From Saprospiraceae bacterium (GTDB taxonomy: Bacteria; Bacteroidota; Bacteroidia; Chitinophagales; Saprospiraceae): DNA of 56,390 nucleotides. The stretch's first letter is position 1; every line of letters begins with the position of its first letter. The DNA is taken from contig JADJXG010000003.1 of NCBI GenBank assembly GCA_016715965.1, forward strand, positions 1 to 56,390, given 5' to 3'. Below are positions 37,425 to 46,279 of the stretch, piece by piece. The notes beneath the pieces were generated by a model. The model saw only the letters and a list, made by a program, of their open reading frames with translations, was not told the DNA's origin and searched no databases. The position numbers and the translations under genes were made by a program.

Positions 37425-40400
37425 ATGTCAGCAATTGACTCCAAATATCATTTAAAGATTGAAGACTTTGGTTTTATGCTTGCTAAACAAGCAAGGGTTG
37501 AAAGACATATTTATACGAGAGAAGAGGCTCCATACTTTGTAAACAAATTTAGTTCAGGTGATCCCAACTATAGAGATGCAACTTTCTTTCCGCATTGGGC
37601 GCAGCTCAACTGGCTCAATGGGTTTGATCAAGAGTTCTTTGATGATGGGGGAAAGTTCTTCAGATCATCCGCAGTTGATCCAACAGCACAAGAGAAATTA
37701 ACTTTGCAAAAAGCCATTAATTCAGCAGGAACTGTGTCTAATGATGGAATGAGGTCATTTGGGTTAAGGTCATCATCTTCTTCTGGATGGTGGAGTACAG
37801 ATTATGAATACCGAAGGAAGATAACCATAACTGCTGGATCCAGTGCTGTACCAGAAGGATATCCTGTTAAATTGACAGAAGATTCAGATGCTATAGAAAC
37901 AGCAGGTAATGTAAGATCTGACAGAAAAGATTGGAGAATAATTTATTCCGATGGGACATCAGACACCGATCTAACCCGTGATTATGTAGATGCTGACTTA
38001 ACCGTGTTCTCAACACAGGTTTCAATCGCAGCAGAAGCTGAAGATGATTCATATTATCTTTACTACGGTTATTCTTCTGAGAGTACGGATAAGGAGCCGA
38101 CAGATGATGATGGATGGAATGAAGTTTATACACCCCCAGATACAGACGCTAATGTATTGGGTTTGTGGCACAACAAAGAGGGTACAGGTACTTCAGTAGA
38201 AGATACGTCTGGTAATGGGAATGATGCAACTCTAAATGGAAGCGTCACTTGGACTGCAAGTGATAGTAAATTTGGTTGGGCTTTAGATTTTCCTGGAAAT
38301 AGTGGTGCATATATGGAGACTCCAGCTTTCGATCAAGACGCTGGAACAATTCAAATGTGGATTAAGAAGGATTCTGTTGGTGGTGGGGGATATATTTTTA
38401 ATCAAAGACAGGCAACTTCTAAATGGCTGGCAAGTTGGACTGGCACTGGTGGAATTAAAGTGGGTCTACAGGGTGATTCTGGTTATCCAGAGTTGACGGC
38501 AACAAGTGTAATCCAAGATACAAATTGGCACCATTTGGCTTTTGTGTTCGATGGGACAGATCAGGTTTATATTTATTTAGACGGTTCTCTTAATATTACC
38601 TTAGATTTTTCAAATTCTGGACAAACAGGATTAATCAGAAGCGGTAATTCAACCATAAGATTTGGAGAAAGTTTTGCTGGACAGATGAGTAATATTCGTT
38701 TTGACAACGTAACAAGAAATTCTTTTCCCCATGCTCTTTCAGAGGAACCAAGTACAGAAACCGCAGATGAAGATCCTCAAGGAGATGCTGCGAGTGGAGG
38801 TATTTTTGAGATATATGGAGCAGATGATTCTGGCGTGGTATATCTGTGGGACGGTACTTCAACTTGGACTGAGCAATTTAATGTAAGAAGGCTAAAATGG
38901 AATGATGATATTAGCACTGTTGACGGATCTGGACTGGTTGGAGATGATGGTGGTACTGAAAAAGCGACAGCCCAAGCTTTTACTTTAGATGCTGATACCC
39001 GTGTAAAAGGAGTTGAGGTTTATTTAAAGAAAAATGCTGGTACTCCAGGGGATATTACAGTAAGAATCGAAACTGATGACACAAATGCTCCTTCAGGGAC
39101 ACTTGCTGATGCCAACCTAACAGGCACTATTTCTTCTTTTGCAGAAACTGATTATGCCTGGATTACTCTTGATTTTGATTCTGTGTCTACAGCCAACTTA
39201 TCTGATTCTACTAAGTATTGGCTGGTACTGAAAACAGACGCTGCTTCAAATGATAATAATTATGCTTGGGGGGCTGACACGTCAAGCCCTGGGTATGATG
39301 ATGGAGATGCTGCAGATTCTACTGATGGTGGTTCTGGTTGGAGTGCAGATTCTGGCAAAGATATGATGTTTAGAATATTGGGTGAAGCCACTCGTGTAAA
39401 CGAAATAGCTCAAGCGCAATTGGACGGCAATACGGAATTGTGGTTTGCAACAGGAGATCCCAATAATACACGGGACAACAACGCTAGGCTATATATCTAT
39501 GACGGTACTGATTGGGAATTAAGATACACATTTACTGGAACAGGTACTGCTGCTGCCTTGTGTTTACAAGTATATGAGTCACAGCTGTTTGTGGGACTAT
39601 CTCCCCGTTCAAAAATTTATTCTACTAGCGATGGAAGCACTTTTACTGAGAGTAAAGACATAGATCAACCCGACAATCCTGGATATCCTTGGGATATGGA
39701 AGTTTACAATCAGAGATTATATGTTTGTGGTGGTCATCCTGAATATTCAATCGACAATTATTCTTTAGGATATTTGTGGAGTTATGATAACTACGCATGG
39801 CAATTTGTATATGATTTTAGTTTTACAGTTGCCAAAACGATGGAAGTATTTGACGGACTTCTGTTCATTGCCACAACAGACAAGAAACTTTATGTATTTA
39901 ATACGGCTTCGATTGATAAGTTGTTCGAGTTTCCTTGGGATGTAACTTTAGACTGGATGGGTGTTTGGGATGACAAATTGGCAATTGGACTTAATGGAGC
40001 TAACGGATTAACTGGTGAGGAGGCTGTATATCTATTCGATAGAAATGGATTTCATAAAGCATTTGTTCCGCCTAGTGTGGGTATTCAATCTGGTATTGTT
40101 GCTAGAAACGAATTGATCCTAGGAACTACTGGTAACACAATTTATAAGGTCAATGATTCTGTATATGCAAGTAGTGGAACCTTACAAAGTTCCTATTTTG
40201 AAGCGCAATTGCCTAATATATACAAACTATATCGAAGCATAACAATCATGTATGATTCGTTGCCGACTGGTGCTAGTATATTAATCGAATACAGGGCTGA
40301 TGAAACAGATAGTTGGACTACTCTAGGAACAGCAAGTACGGCAGGTTCTACTTCTGAAACATTTAACTTTGCCTCTGGAGTTTATTCGTATAAGATTTCT

Positions 40401-40994
40401 TTGCGCTACACACTATCAACTTCAGATACGAGCAAAACACCAACACTCAGAAAAAGTATTCTCAAATATGTTTTATCTCCAGACTTCAAATATATGTGGA
40501 AGATGAAATTGGCGTGTCCCGATAAAATGATCTGGTTAGACGGTGCTGAACCACAAGCAATTGTTGGCACTGCGATAAACGCAGAAGATACTTCAATTGT
40601 TCTAAAAAGTACAGATGATGCTAGTCCTACAAATGGTTTTCCTGATCCTAATGGTAGCGCAATGTACGCTGTGGTTGAAGATTCAGATGGTAATGAAGAT
40701 GTATTTACTTATACAGGGAAAACGTCCACAACCCTTACGGGAATTCCGTCTTCAGGAACTTATGCGTTAAGTAATCATTCGGTGGGTGAGATTGTTCGAA
40801 TAAGAGGAGCAGACTTACATCAAAAAATACTTGATTTGAAACAAGCCAGACAGTTAGTTACATTCACAGACATTGATGGTTTAACCTATACTGTGTTGTT
40901 TCATTCTTATCAATCAGACAATTGGGTAATTAATCCAGAAGACTCTGGTGGTGGATTGGAAAATGAGGTTCCAATTACTCTTTTAGAAGCATGA
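37425..40994 (+). CDS. Very large tail protein with DUF2341, LamG and propeller-like parts
   Basis: 1189 residues. N-terminal ~115 residues resemble baseplate or fibre attachment regions. Residues ~118-235 (WWSTDYEYRRKITI through YYLYYGY) match DUF2341. Residues ~240-440 form a LamG/concanavalin-like jelly roll: DTSGNGNDATLNG, TIQMWIKKDS, NWHHLAFVFDGTDQVYIYLDG. Next is an anchor-like beta domain (AQAFTLDADTRVKGVEVYLK), then repeated WD/kelch-like blades (~620-900; for example QRLYVCGGHPEYS, DGLLFIATTDKKLYVF). Probably the main adhesin or tail side protein binding carbohydrate. Start is the ATG six bases after TAGTAT. Confidence 0.72.
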   Translation: MSAIDSKYHLKIEDFGFMLAKQARVERHIYTREEAPYFVNKFSSGDPNYRDATFFPHWAQLNWLNGFDQEFFDDGGKFFRSSAVDPTAQEKLTLQKAINSAGTVSNDGMRSFGLRSSSSSGWWSTDYEYRRKITITAGSSAVPEGYPVKLTEDSDAIETAGNVRSDRKDWRIIYSDGTSDTDLTRDYVDADLTVFSTQVSIAAEAEDDSYYLYYGYSSESTDKEPTDDDGWNEVYTPPDTDANVLGLWHNKEGTGTSVEDTSGNGNDATLNGSVTWTASDSKFGWALDFPGNSGAYMETPAFDQDAGTIQMWIKKDSVGGGGYIFNQRQATSKWLASWTGTGGIKVGLQGDSGYPELTATSVIQDTNWHHLAFVFDGTDQVYIYLDGSLNITLDFSNSGQTGLIRSGNSTIRFGESFAGQMSNIRFDNVTRNSFPHALSEEPSTETADEDPQGDAASGGIFEIYGADDSGVVYLWDGTSTWTEQFNVRRLKWNDDISTVDGSGLVGDDGGTEKATAQAFTLDADTRVKGVEVYLKKNAGTPGDITVRIETDDTNAPSGTLADANLTGTISSFAETDYAWITLDFDSVSTANLSDSTKYWLVLKTDAASNDNNYAWGADTSSPGYDDGDAADSTDGGSGWSADSGKDMMFRILGEATRVNEIAQAQLDGNTELWFATGDPNNTRDNNARLYIYDGTDWELRYTFTGTGTAAALCLQVYESQLFVGLSPRSKIYSTSDGSTFTESKDIDQPDNPGYPWDMEVYNQRLYVCGGHPEYSIDNYSLGYLWSYDNYAWQFVYDFSFTVAKTMEVFDGLLFIATTDKKLYVFNTASIDKLFEFPWDVTLDWMGVWDDKLAIGLNGANGLTGEEAVYLFDRNGFHKAFVPPSVGIQSGIVARNELILGTTGNTIYKVNDSVYASSGTLQSSYFEAQLPNIYKLYRSITIMYDSLPTGASILIEYRADETDSWTTLGTASTAGSTSETFNFASGVYSYKISLRYTLSTSDTSKTPTLRKSILKYVLSPDFKYMWKMKLACPDKMIWLDGAEPQAIVGTAINAEDTSIVLKSTDDASPTNGFPDPNGSAMYAVVEDSDGNEDVFTYTGKTSTTLTGIPSSGTYALSNHSVGEIVRIRGADLHQKILDLKQARQLVTFTDIDGLTYTVLFHSYQSDNWVINPEDSGGGLENEVPITLLEA

Positions 40995-41020
40995 AATATC
41001 TGTTAGTATAAACAAATGAT

Positions 41021-41296
41021 ATGGCAAAAAATAAGACAAAAACTTATAATTTTACAAGAAATCAGTTCTTCGGACTTTTACTCGGTGCGATTATCAGTAC
41101 CTCGATTGCTACTGTTGCTGGCACTGTCCGTATTCTTAACAGTGACCACTTTACTATTATTGCCTTGGGTAATAGATTGGAAAATATTGAAAATGCTTTT
41201 GTGCCCCGTGGAGAGATTGATTTAAAATTTGAAATATTAAATAACAAGATAGATGCTAATACTAAATTGTTAGAATCTATTAATAATAAGTTATAA
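41021..41296 (+). CDS. Single-pass membrane protein with coiled coil
   Basis: 91 residues. Basic N-terminus (KNKTKTYNFTRNQFF), one membrane helix (FFGLLLGAIISTSIATVAGTV, about 16-36; quoted here in part), then a heptad-like tail (IALGNRLENIENAF, NNKIDANTKLLESINNKL). Could be a spanin-like, holin-accessory or inner-membrane channel protein; location next to tail genes does not decide. Starts at ATG with no ribosome site, after TAAACA. Confidence 0.6.
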   Translation: MAKNKTKTYNFTRNQFFGLLLGAIISTSIATVAGTVRILNSDHFTIIALGNRLENIENAFVPRGEIDLKFEILNNKIDANTKLLESINNKL

Positions 41297-41313
41297 AAGG
41301 AGGTGACTTATAT

Positions 41314-41514
41314 ATGGCGCAGAAAGTAGTAAATCAAAATGAAGCAGCTAACCCTGGAAGTAGGACTGTTACTCATGGAACGATGAACATTAAGTCTAAC
41401 ACCAAAGGAGTTTCTGAAGTCCCGACAATGCAAACACCAACTGTTCACAAAGAAGGACAAAAGGTTATGGGAGGTACAATTCCTAATGCAAAAAGAGTGG
41501 GTACACATTACTAA
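41314..41514 (+). CDS. Small basic protein with perfect Shine-Dalgarno sequence
   Basis: 66 residues, no domain recognised; Lys/Thr/Asn-rich. Preceded by AAAGGAGGTGA nine bases before ATG, the only perfect canonical ribosome site on the plus strand. This implies a highly translated product, unlike the neighbouring genes. Possibly a head or tail accessory protein. Confidence 0.6.
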   Translation: MAQKVVNQNEAANPGSRTVTHGTMNIKSNTKGVSEVPTMQTPTVHKEGQKVMGGTIPNAKRVGTHY

Positions 41515-41607
41515 AAAAAGGAGGGGTTTAACTTGTTTTTAGAACAGGTCGTTTGGTAAGAAACATCCCCCTCCCCAGATCTGTGTTACATATAAGTATA
41601 TCAAAAT

Positions 41608-41928
41608 ATGTCAAGTAAAAGCCAGAAATTGATGCAAAGAGAAGCGATGGAACGTAAACGTTTCGGGTTCACTCGTGCTGAAATATTAAAAGCCAAAGGT
41701 GCTAAGTGTGCTATTCCTGGTGGTGGACACGAAGGTGATTTGGTGATAGATCATATAAATGGTGGTGGAAGACACGATACCGAAAGAGGGATTATTAGGA
41801 AAGAAACTCATGACATGAGCAATCTAAGAGTCTTGTGCAGGAAACATGCAGGGATGATAGATCGCATGGATTACATTAAGGGAATGGGTAGAAACACCAA
41901 GGGTAATCCTAATAATCCATCACAATAA
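41608..41928 (+). CDS. HNH endonuclease
   Basis: 106 residues. The HNH core is visible: CAIPGGGHEGDLVIDHINGGG (about 32-52, with Asp-His as the catalytic pair), MSNLRVLCRKHAG (about 70-82; Asn and final His). Only one Cys precedes the DH and one follows the Asn, so a full structural zinc site is uncertain. Free-standing HNH enzymes in phages can be homing enzymes or assist packaging by large terminase. It is far from the terminase here, but the genome is circular. Its 5' half is outside the first copy of the duplication. Confidence 0.82.
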   Translation: MSSKSQKLMQREAMERKRFGFTRAEILKAKGAKCAIPGGGHEGDLVIDHINGGGRHDTERGIIRKETHDMSNLRVLCRKHAGMIDRMDYIKGMGRNTKGNPNNPSQ

Positions 41929-41930
41929 TC

Positions 41931-42182
41931 ATGACAGACGGAGATATATCAACAAGATTTCAAGCACAAGAAATACTCAATAGAGTTTTTAACTCTTCTG
42001 AAAACACGCTATCTGTAAACACGGGATTTAAGGTACCCAAATACGATCAGATAATTGCTTCATATCCCAATGACACTACAGAAACTTATGAATACAAATA
42101 TGGTGGAGAAACTCAAGCAACTATGACGGTAGTATATACCGACAGTACAAAGGAGAATTTTTACAGTGTAACAATGACTTGA
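41931..42182 (+). CDS. Small tail-region protein
   Basis: 83 residues, strand-rich C-terminus (TETYEYKYGG, QATMTVVYTD) after a short helical N-terminus (ISTRFQAQEILNRVF). Similar short proteins stand before fibre genes in many environmental phages. Two bases after the HNH stop and one base before the fibre start. Confidence 0.65.
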   Translation: MTDGDISTRFQAQEILNRVFNSSENTLSVNTGFKVPKYDQIIASYPNDTTETYEYKYGGETQATMTVVYTDSTKENFYSVTMT

Positions 42183-42183
42183 T

Positions 42184-44247
42184 ATGGCATACAAATATAA
42201 TCCGTTTACGGGCAATATGGATAGTGTGGGAAGTTCAATGGGTGGAGACGACAGGTATGTAAACGTGGCAGGCGATACTATGACTGGTGCGCTGACCATA
42301 GATGGTACTGCCAATGCTAAACAACTAGTAGTTCAAGGTCATAGTACTCAAACCGCCAACCTTACAGAATGGCAAAATAACAGTGGAACGGCATTGGCTT
42401 ATGTAGACCAAGTTGGTTCATCTAAGTTTGTAGAGATAAATGCTACTGGAAATATCACCCTTGATGGAACTAGCAACGCTTTTATGATATTGGATAGAAA
42501 TGCAACAACTAATTTTGCAGCTTTTCAATTCAAAACAACGGGAACAACTAAGGCAACGGTTGGTATTTATAATAACGCTACAAATAATTTAGTCTTCAAT
42601 CTTGATGGTGCAGATGCAGGGAGAAGGCAAACCCTTATTTTAAAACCAAACTCAGAGGCAGTTTTTAATGATGAGGGGGGAGACATGGATTTTAGAGTCG
42701 AGGGAGATACTAATGCTAATTTAATTTTTGCAGATGCAAGTGCAGACCAAGTAACTTTAGGACTAACTCTTCTGACCGACAAAATCCAGTTTACCCAAAC
42801 AGATGGTAACGAGTATATAGATTCGCTTAATGACGGGTATTTGGATTATGGGGCTACCACAGGGCACAGGTTTAATGCTCCTATTACATCTGGTACATGG
42901 AATGGGACTGCCATAACTGTACCTTATGGAGGCACGGGATTGACAAGCCTTACGCAATACTATGTACCTATTGGAAATGGAACATCGGCTTTTACTTCTG
43001 ACTCTTATTTTACCTACAACACATCGACAGATAAGGCAACACTTGGGCTTGGCATTGATGGAATTACGAATAACATCTTTACTCTCACATCGGGCGGTAC
43101 TTCTTGGCAGTATGGGTTAAGAATAAACGACAGTAGTGGCAACCACATGGCATACTTCTCACCTCAAAACAGGTGTTTGCTTGTTGGTACAACCTCATAT
43201 TCAAGTGGTATCTCTACTATGCTTATGGTTGGAGGGTTTACCGAGAATAAGGTTGTTTTCAGAGTACAAGCAACAAAGACGGCAGACGGAACACAAACAG
43301 AGGATTTAGTCAGGTACTACGACACAAACAGTCTACTATTTCACAGAATCAACTACGTCAATCAATACTATTACGAGGGAAATATGTATATCGGGGGTAA
43401 GGTAAACGGTATACCTTCAATGGACAGATTACAGGGTGCAGGTTCACGCTACACAGTAACTACATCTAACATGAACACATATTATGATTCAACATTTGAC
43501 GGGTATCATTTTGGAATTGCAGCATCTTGTTTAACAGCAACAACAGGATATATAGAAATCGACTTCAATCCTTACATTGGTTGGACTGCTAACACTAACA
43601 CTGGATATACCTATGTTCAGGGTAGGCTCGTTATCAGTTTCTATTCTACAGGCAGTATTGCTTCAACCATTCTAGTTGAAAGTTATAGACCTTCTGGCGG
43701 TGCTGATAGTTGGATGACTTGGAGTTCAACGACAACAAACACAAACCTTGTCTACACGGTGTCGCTATCTGCAAACCACAACTACTCTAAAAAAATGAGA
43801 ATATCCTTCTACCACCCTACTCATGGCGTAAGTATAACGGGTATTTCGTTCTTTCCTGATGCACCACAAAACGTTGCCGAACAAACAAACATCCCAAGAT
43901 ATACCTCGGAGGATTTAACCCTTGCTCATAACTCACTTTCACTAACAGATAGCAATTATGTTCAAAGGACTAAGTTTGAAAGCAAGGTAGCAGACGGGGG
44001 AACAGCCCTAGCCTACTTATTCGATACAGAGAATGACCTTGCTACATCTGGTGCAAAGATAGCTAGTTTCAAAAATCAGGGTACCGAAAAGGCATTTGTT
44101 GATACTAACGGATTTGATGCAGTTGCTTTTAGTGTGGGGGGTACAGCAGGAATAGACAAGTCAATTACCGTATTAGATGCAGACGGTACAACAACCCATG
44201 CACTAACATTTACAAAGGGTATTATAACTGCATGTGTAACTACTTAA
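42184..44247 (+). CDS. Tail fibre protein
   Basis: 687 residues. Begins MAYKYNPFTGNMDSVG, a common fibre N-terminus, followed by DDRYVNVAGDTMTGALTI, the trimeric-fibre repeat motif of T4-like fibres. The shaft consists of Thr/Asn/Gly-rich beta repeats; related rungs (TALAYVDQVG near 75, TALAYLFDTEN near 620) recur about 545 residues apart. Residues ~395-560 form a globular domain with aromatic strands (YVQGRLVISFYSTG, MRISFYHPTHG), probably a jelly-roll-like receptor binder. No intramolecular chaperone domain is evident. Confidence 0.82.
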   Translation: MAYKYNPFTGNMDSVGSSMGGDDRYVNVAGDTMTGALTIDGTANAKQLVVQGHSTQTANLTEWQNNSGTALAYVDQVGSSKFVEINATGNITLDGTSNAFMILDRNATTNFAAFQFKTTGTTKATVGIYNNATNNLVFNLDGADAGRRQTLILKPNSEAVFNDEGGDMDFRVEGDTNANLIFADASADQVTLGLTLLTDKIQFTQTDGNEYIDSLNDGYLDYGATTGHRFNAPITSGTWNGTAITVPYGGTGLTSLTQYYVPIGNGTSAFTSDSYFTYNTSTDKATLGLGIDGITNNIFTLTSGGTSWQYGLRINDSSGNHMAYFSPQNRCLLVGTTSYSSGISTMLMVGGFTENKVVFRVQATKTADGTQTEDLVRYYDTNSLLFHRINYVNQYYYEGNMYIGGKVNGIPSMDRLQGAGSRYTVTTSNMNTYYDSTFDGYHFGIAASCLTATTGYIEIDFNPYIGWTANTNTGYTYVQGRLVISFYSTGSIASTILVESYRPSGGADSWMTWSSTTTNTNLVYTVSLSANHNYSKKMRISFYHPTHGVSITGISFFPDAPQNVAEQTNIPRYTSEDLTLAHNSLSLTDSNYVQRTKFESKVADGGTALAYLFDTENDLATSGAKIASFKNQGTEKAFVDTNGFDAVAFSVGGTAGIDKSITVLDADGTTTHALTFTKGIITACVTT

Positions 44248-44251
44248 TTAA

Positions 44252-44266
44252 AAAAGGGTTATAATA
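44252..44266 (+). promoter_or_regulatory. TATAAT box just before a start codon
   Basis: AGGGTTATAATATAA precedes the ATG at 44272 by 5 bases. TATAAT is a perfect -10 box, but no clear -35 box lies 16-18 bases upstream. It is either an SD-independent start element or a weak promoter. Confidence 0.35.
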
Positions 44267-44271
44267 TAAAC

Positions 44272-44586
44272 ATGGCAAAACTTAAAACTATAAAACTTCC
44301 AAACAAAACAGAAGCAAATTATTGGCGTATTACTAAAGCTACTCTTGACTTTGATACAAATGTACAAGAAGTTACAGTTGTGGGATTTGCAACAAAGCAG
44401 GACAGGTTAGACGCATACGCTCCCCTAAAGTCTTATGCACTATTTATAGAAATACCAGAAGATGATCTAAAAGACATAGCAAAAAGAATTTATAAGGCTT
44501 TTGATACTACACCCATCGCAGAAAAAGCTGCTGACGAAGAACAGAAAAACATGAATTTAATTATGAAAGGAGATGACGATATTTAA
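44272..44586 (+). CDS. Conserved 104-residue phage protein
   Basis: N-terminal beta-rich half (KTIKLPNKTEANYWRI, VQEVTVVGFATKQDRL) and helical C-terminal half (EDDLKDIAKRIYKAF). It is followed by a chain of small genes. Short proteins of this type commonly follow fibre genes and may be fibre or tail accessory factors. Function not established. Its 3' end provides an AAAGGAGATG ribosome site for the next gene. Confidence 0.7.
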   Translation: MAKLKTIKLPNKTEANYWRITKATLDFDTNVQEVTVVGFATKQDRLDAYAPLKSYALFIEIPEDDLKDIAKRIYKAFDTTPIAEKAADEEQKNMNLIMKGDDDI

Positions 44587-44587
44587 C

Positions 44588-44761
44588 ATGAAACCAAACG
44601 TTACATTAACAGGGGATGATTTAATTATCTCAATTCAGGCACTTAATCAGGTAAGCGTACCAGTAAGGGATGCAGACCGCATAAAAGTTATCATAAACAA
44701 AATGACACTTTTGTTAGAACAATTACAAAAAGGAGATAATAACGACAAAATAAAAAAATGA
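44588..44761 (+). CDS. 57-residue protein
   Basis: Begins MKPNVTLTGDDLIISIQALN. The start is the ATG 14 bases after an AAAGGAGA site; an earlier in-frame ATG (44573) lies inside that site and is unlikely. Short helical C-terminus with LLLEQLQKG. Overlaps the next gene by ATGA. Function unknown. Confidence 0.6.
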   Translation: MKPNVTLTGDDLIISIQALNQVSVPVRDADRIKVIINKMTLLLEQLQKGDNNDKIKK

Positions 44762-44994
44762 AAATAAACATAAACATAGATTTGCTAGACATATTCAAAA
44801 CTCTTCGCAGTAAGAAAATGAAGATGATTGATGGTGAAGACGAAGAGAAACCAAACAGATCTAATCCCATGATCCCAGACAGGGCTGATACAGAAACCAT
44901 GTATATAAATCCTAATGATATTTCCAGAATTGAAAAAGATAAACTGAGAGACATCACAGCACAACACGTACCAGAAAACACACATTTAAAATGA
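44758..44994 (+). CDS. 78-residue acidic/basic small protein
   Basis: N-terminal amphipathic strand (MKININIDLLDIF), then KSK/DEEK charged region and a Pro/Asn-rich segment. No domain recognised. ATGA overlaps at both ends place it in a translationally coupled chain. Confidence 0.6.
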   Translation: MKININIDLLDIFKTLRSKKMKMIDGEDEEKPNRSNPMIPDRADTETMYINPNDISRIEKDKLRDITAQHVPENTHLK

Positions 44995-45137
44995 CAATTG
45001 TTAAAAGAGATAATAAGGTGGAAATACGCAGTCACAAGACTGGAAAAAAACTTGGAGATTTTGGTTCGGTTACCGAAGCCAGAAAGAGATTAAAACAAAT
45101 CGAATACTTTACCCGTTTAAGATCTAAAAAAAAGTAA
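44991..45137 (+). CDS. 48-residue basic protein
   Basis: Starts MTIVKRDNKVEIRSHKTGKK and continues with LGDFGSVTEARKRLKQIEYF, ending RLRSKKK. The LG-x(3-6)-EA-xx-RL-xx-I/VEYF pattern is one I associate with many small phage proteins of unknown function. Overlaps the previous stop by ATGA and ends one base before the next ATG (TAATATG). Well supported by context although very short. Confidence 0.65.
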   Translation: MTIVKRDNKVEIRSHKTGKKLGDFGSVTEARKRLKQIEYFTRLRSKKK

Positions 45138-45138
45138 T

Positions 45139-45528
45139 ATGGCACAACCAACAATACCTGACCACTTGATGAAAGAGCTTGATACTTCACCCCCTACAGA
45201 AAAGATTGTTCAACACATGATTGAAAGTTCAAGAGCTGTAAGAAGATCGACAATCTCATTTACTGACTCAATTGCCTTTCTAACTATATCATTCTGGTAC
45301 TTTTTCTTTACAGGTTTAGCCTTGCTATTGGGAAGGAAACTTCCTCGTAAGTGGTTGGATCTGTCACACAAATTAGATGCTGGTAGAATATCCAAAAAAA
45401 TCGAGGACAAAGAACAAAATCATATTGCTGAAGCCAGCAAAAAAGTTGGCGGATATAAAATTGTGGACATGGAAACTAAACGACCTGTTGGCTTGAAAAT
45501 AGAACCAATGAAGCCAGTTAAATCTTAA
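45139..45528 (+). CDS. Single-pass membrane protein, last gene of the rightward unit
   Basis: 129 residues. One strongly hydrophobic helix with many aromatic residues (about 45-65, FLTISFWYFFFTGLALLLG), preceded by a soluble N-terminus and followed by a basic helical segment (RKLPRKWLDLSHKLDAGRI). The C-terminal tail is charged. Possibly host-membrane directed; function unknown. Starts after a TAATATG junction with no ribosome site. Confidence 0.65.
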   Translation: MAQPTIPDHLMKELDTSPPTEKIVQHMIESSRAVRRSTISFTDSIAFLTISFWYFFFTGLALLLGRKLPRKWLDLSHKLDAGRISKKIEDKEQNHIAEASKKVGGYKIVDMETKRPVGLKIEPMKPVKS

Positions 45529-45607
45529 TGTCTTTTGTATCTTAGATGGGGCAGACTTCTCCTCTTTCTTAATATTTCGTCTTTGTTTTTATGGTAATAC
45601 CTTAGTC

Positions 45608-45668
45608 GGGATATCTGTCTGGCAGATTTTCCCTCCTTCTTCCATTTTTCGATTAAACTTCTTAATCG
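45608..45668. terminator. Possible terminator region between convergent transcripts
   Basis: Two hairpins lie between the convergent stops: ATCTG-TCTGG-CAGAT (45613-45627) followed by TTTT on the plus strand and flanked by GGGA/TCCC, and CGATTAA-N5-TTAATCG (45650-45668) followed by TCTTTT. Stems are short, so each alone is weak. Present also at 3836-3895. Confidence 0.4.
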
Positions 45669-46279
45669 GTCTTTTCCCGTATCTTTAATAGACACCATGC
45701 TCCTTCCTCGTATATTTTAATATTAACGTCATATCTGTCTTTTAGTAAAGCATACCAGTTTTTTATATTCTTTTCTGAAGCTACGACCTCGTGAGATCGG
45801 CGGAGAGCCATGTCTAAAAATTCAAATAGGGTAGTATCAGGCAGATGAGTTAAGGTGTTACGGAAACTTATCACTCGACCCCTAGGTAACGTTTTTAAGT
45901 AGTCACAGTAATATATATTCTGAAATGTACCAGCGTGTATTTTCCCATCCTCACTAGCTCTTTTTACTCCCTTGTATTCTGAAGTCACAAAAGTTACTGG
46001 ATATGTCCACTGAGAAAGCTCTATTGCTATGGGGATGCTATTATAACCGACAACAACCAATGGGGACTCTGACTCTTTGGGATATCTCAAAACAATATCT
46101 CTCCATAGGGGATCGTGTACTGCCAGCACCCGATCGTACTCTTCGTCCAAAAGCCGTTCGTTTTCGGGCTTGTACTCTTTATTAATACCAACCCTGGGGG
46201 ATGAGTCTTCCCATCCTTTTTGGATGTTTGGATGATTATATCTATTTCTTTGTTTTGTTCCGATTGCTCTTCTTGCCAT
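45662..46279 (-). CDS. Rossmann-like protein, possible degenerate methyltransferase
   Basis: 205 residues from the ATG of MARRAIG; an in-frame GTG at 46300 would add seven residues. Residues ~75-105 (PLVVVGYNSIPIAIELSQ and PVTFVTSEYKGVKRA) have the strand-loop-helix-strand shape of a nucleotide or SAM-binding fold but lack the GxGxG loop. A later RVISFRNTLTHLPD resembles a methyltransferase motif IV region. Activity uncertain. Last gene of the long leftward unit; overlaps the nuclease gene upstream by 38 bases. Confidence 0.6.
   Translation of the reverse strand: MARRAIGTKQRNRYNHPNIQKGWEDSSPRVGINKEYKPENERLLDEEYDRVLAVHDPLWRDIVLRYPKESESPLVVVGYNSIPIAIELSQWTYPVTFVTSEYKGVKRASEDGKIHAGTFQNIYYCDYLKTLPRGRVISFRNTLTHLPDTTLFEFLDMALRRSHEVVASEKNIKNWYALLKDRYDVNIKIYEEGAWCLLKIREKTD

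Noticed and set aside
37891..38133. Antisense frame in the large tail gene.
   Set aside because: Shadow of a well supported 1189-codon gene.
42184..44247. Diversity-generating retroelement target in the fibre.
   Set aside because: No reverse transcriptase or template repeat; differences between copies are indels and not adenine-specific.
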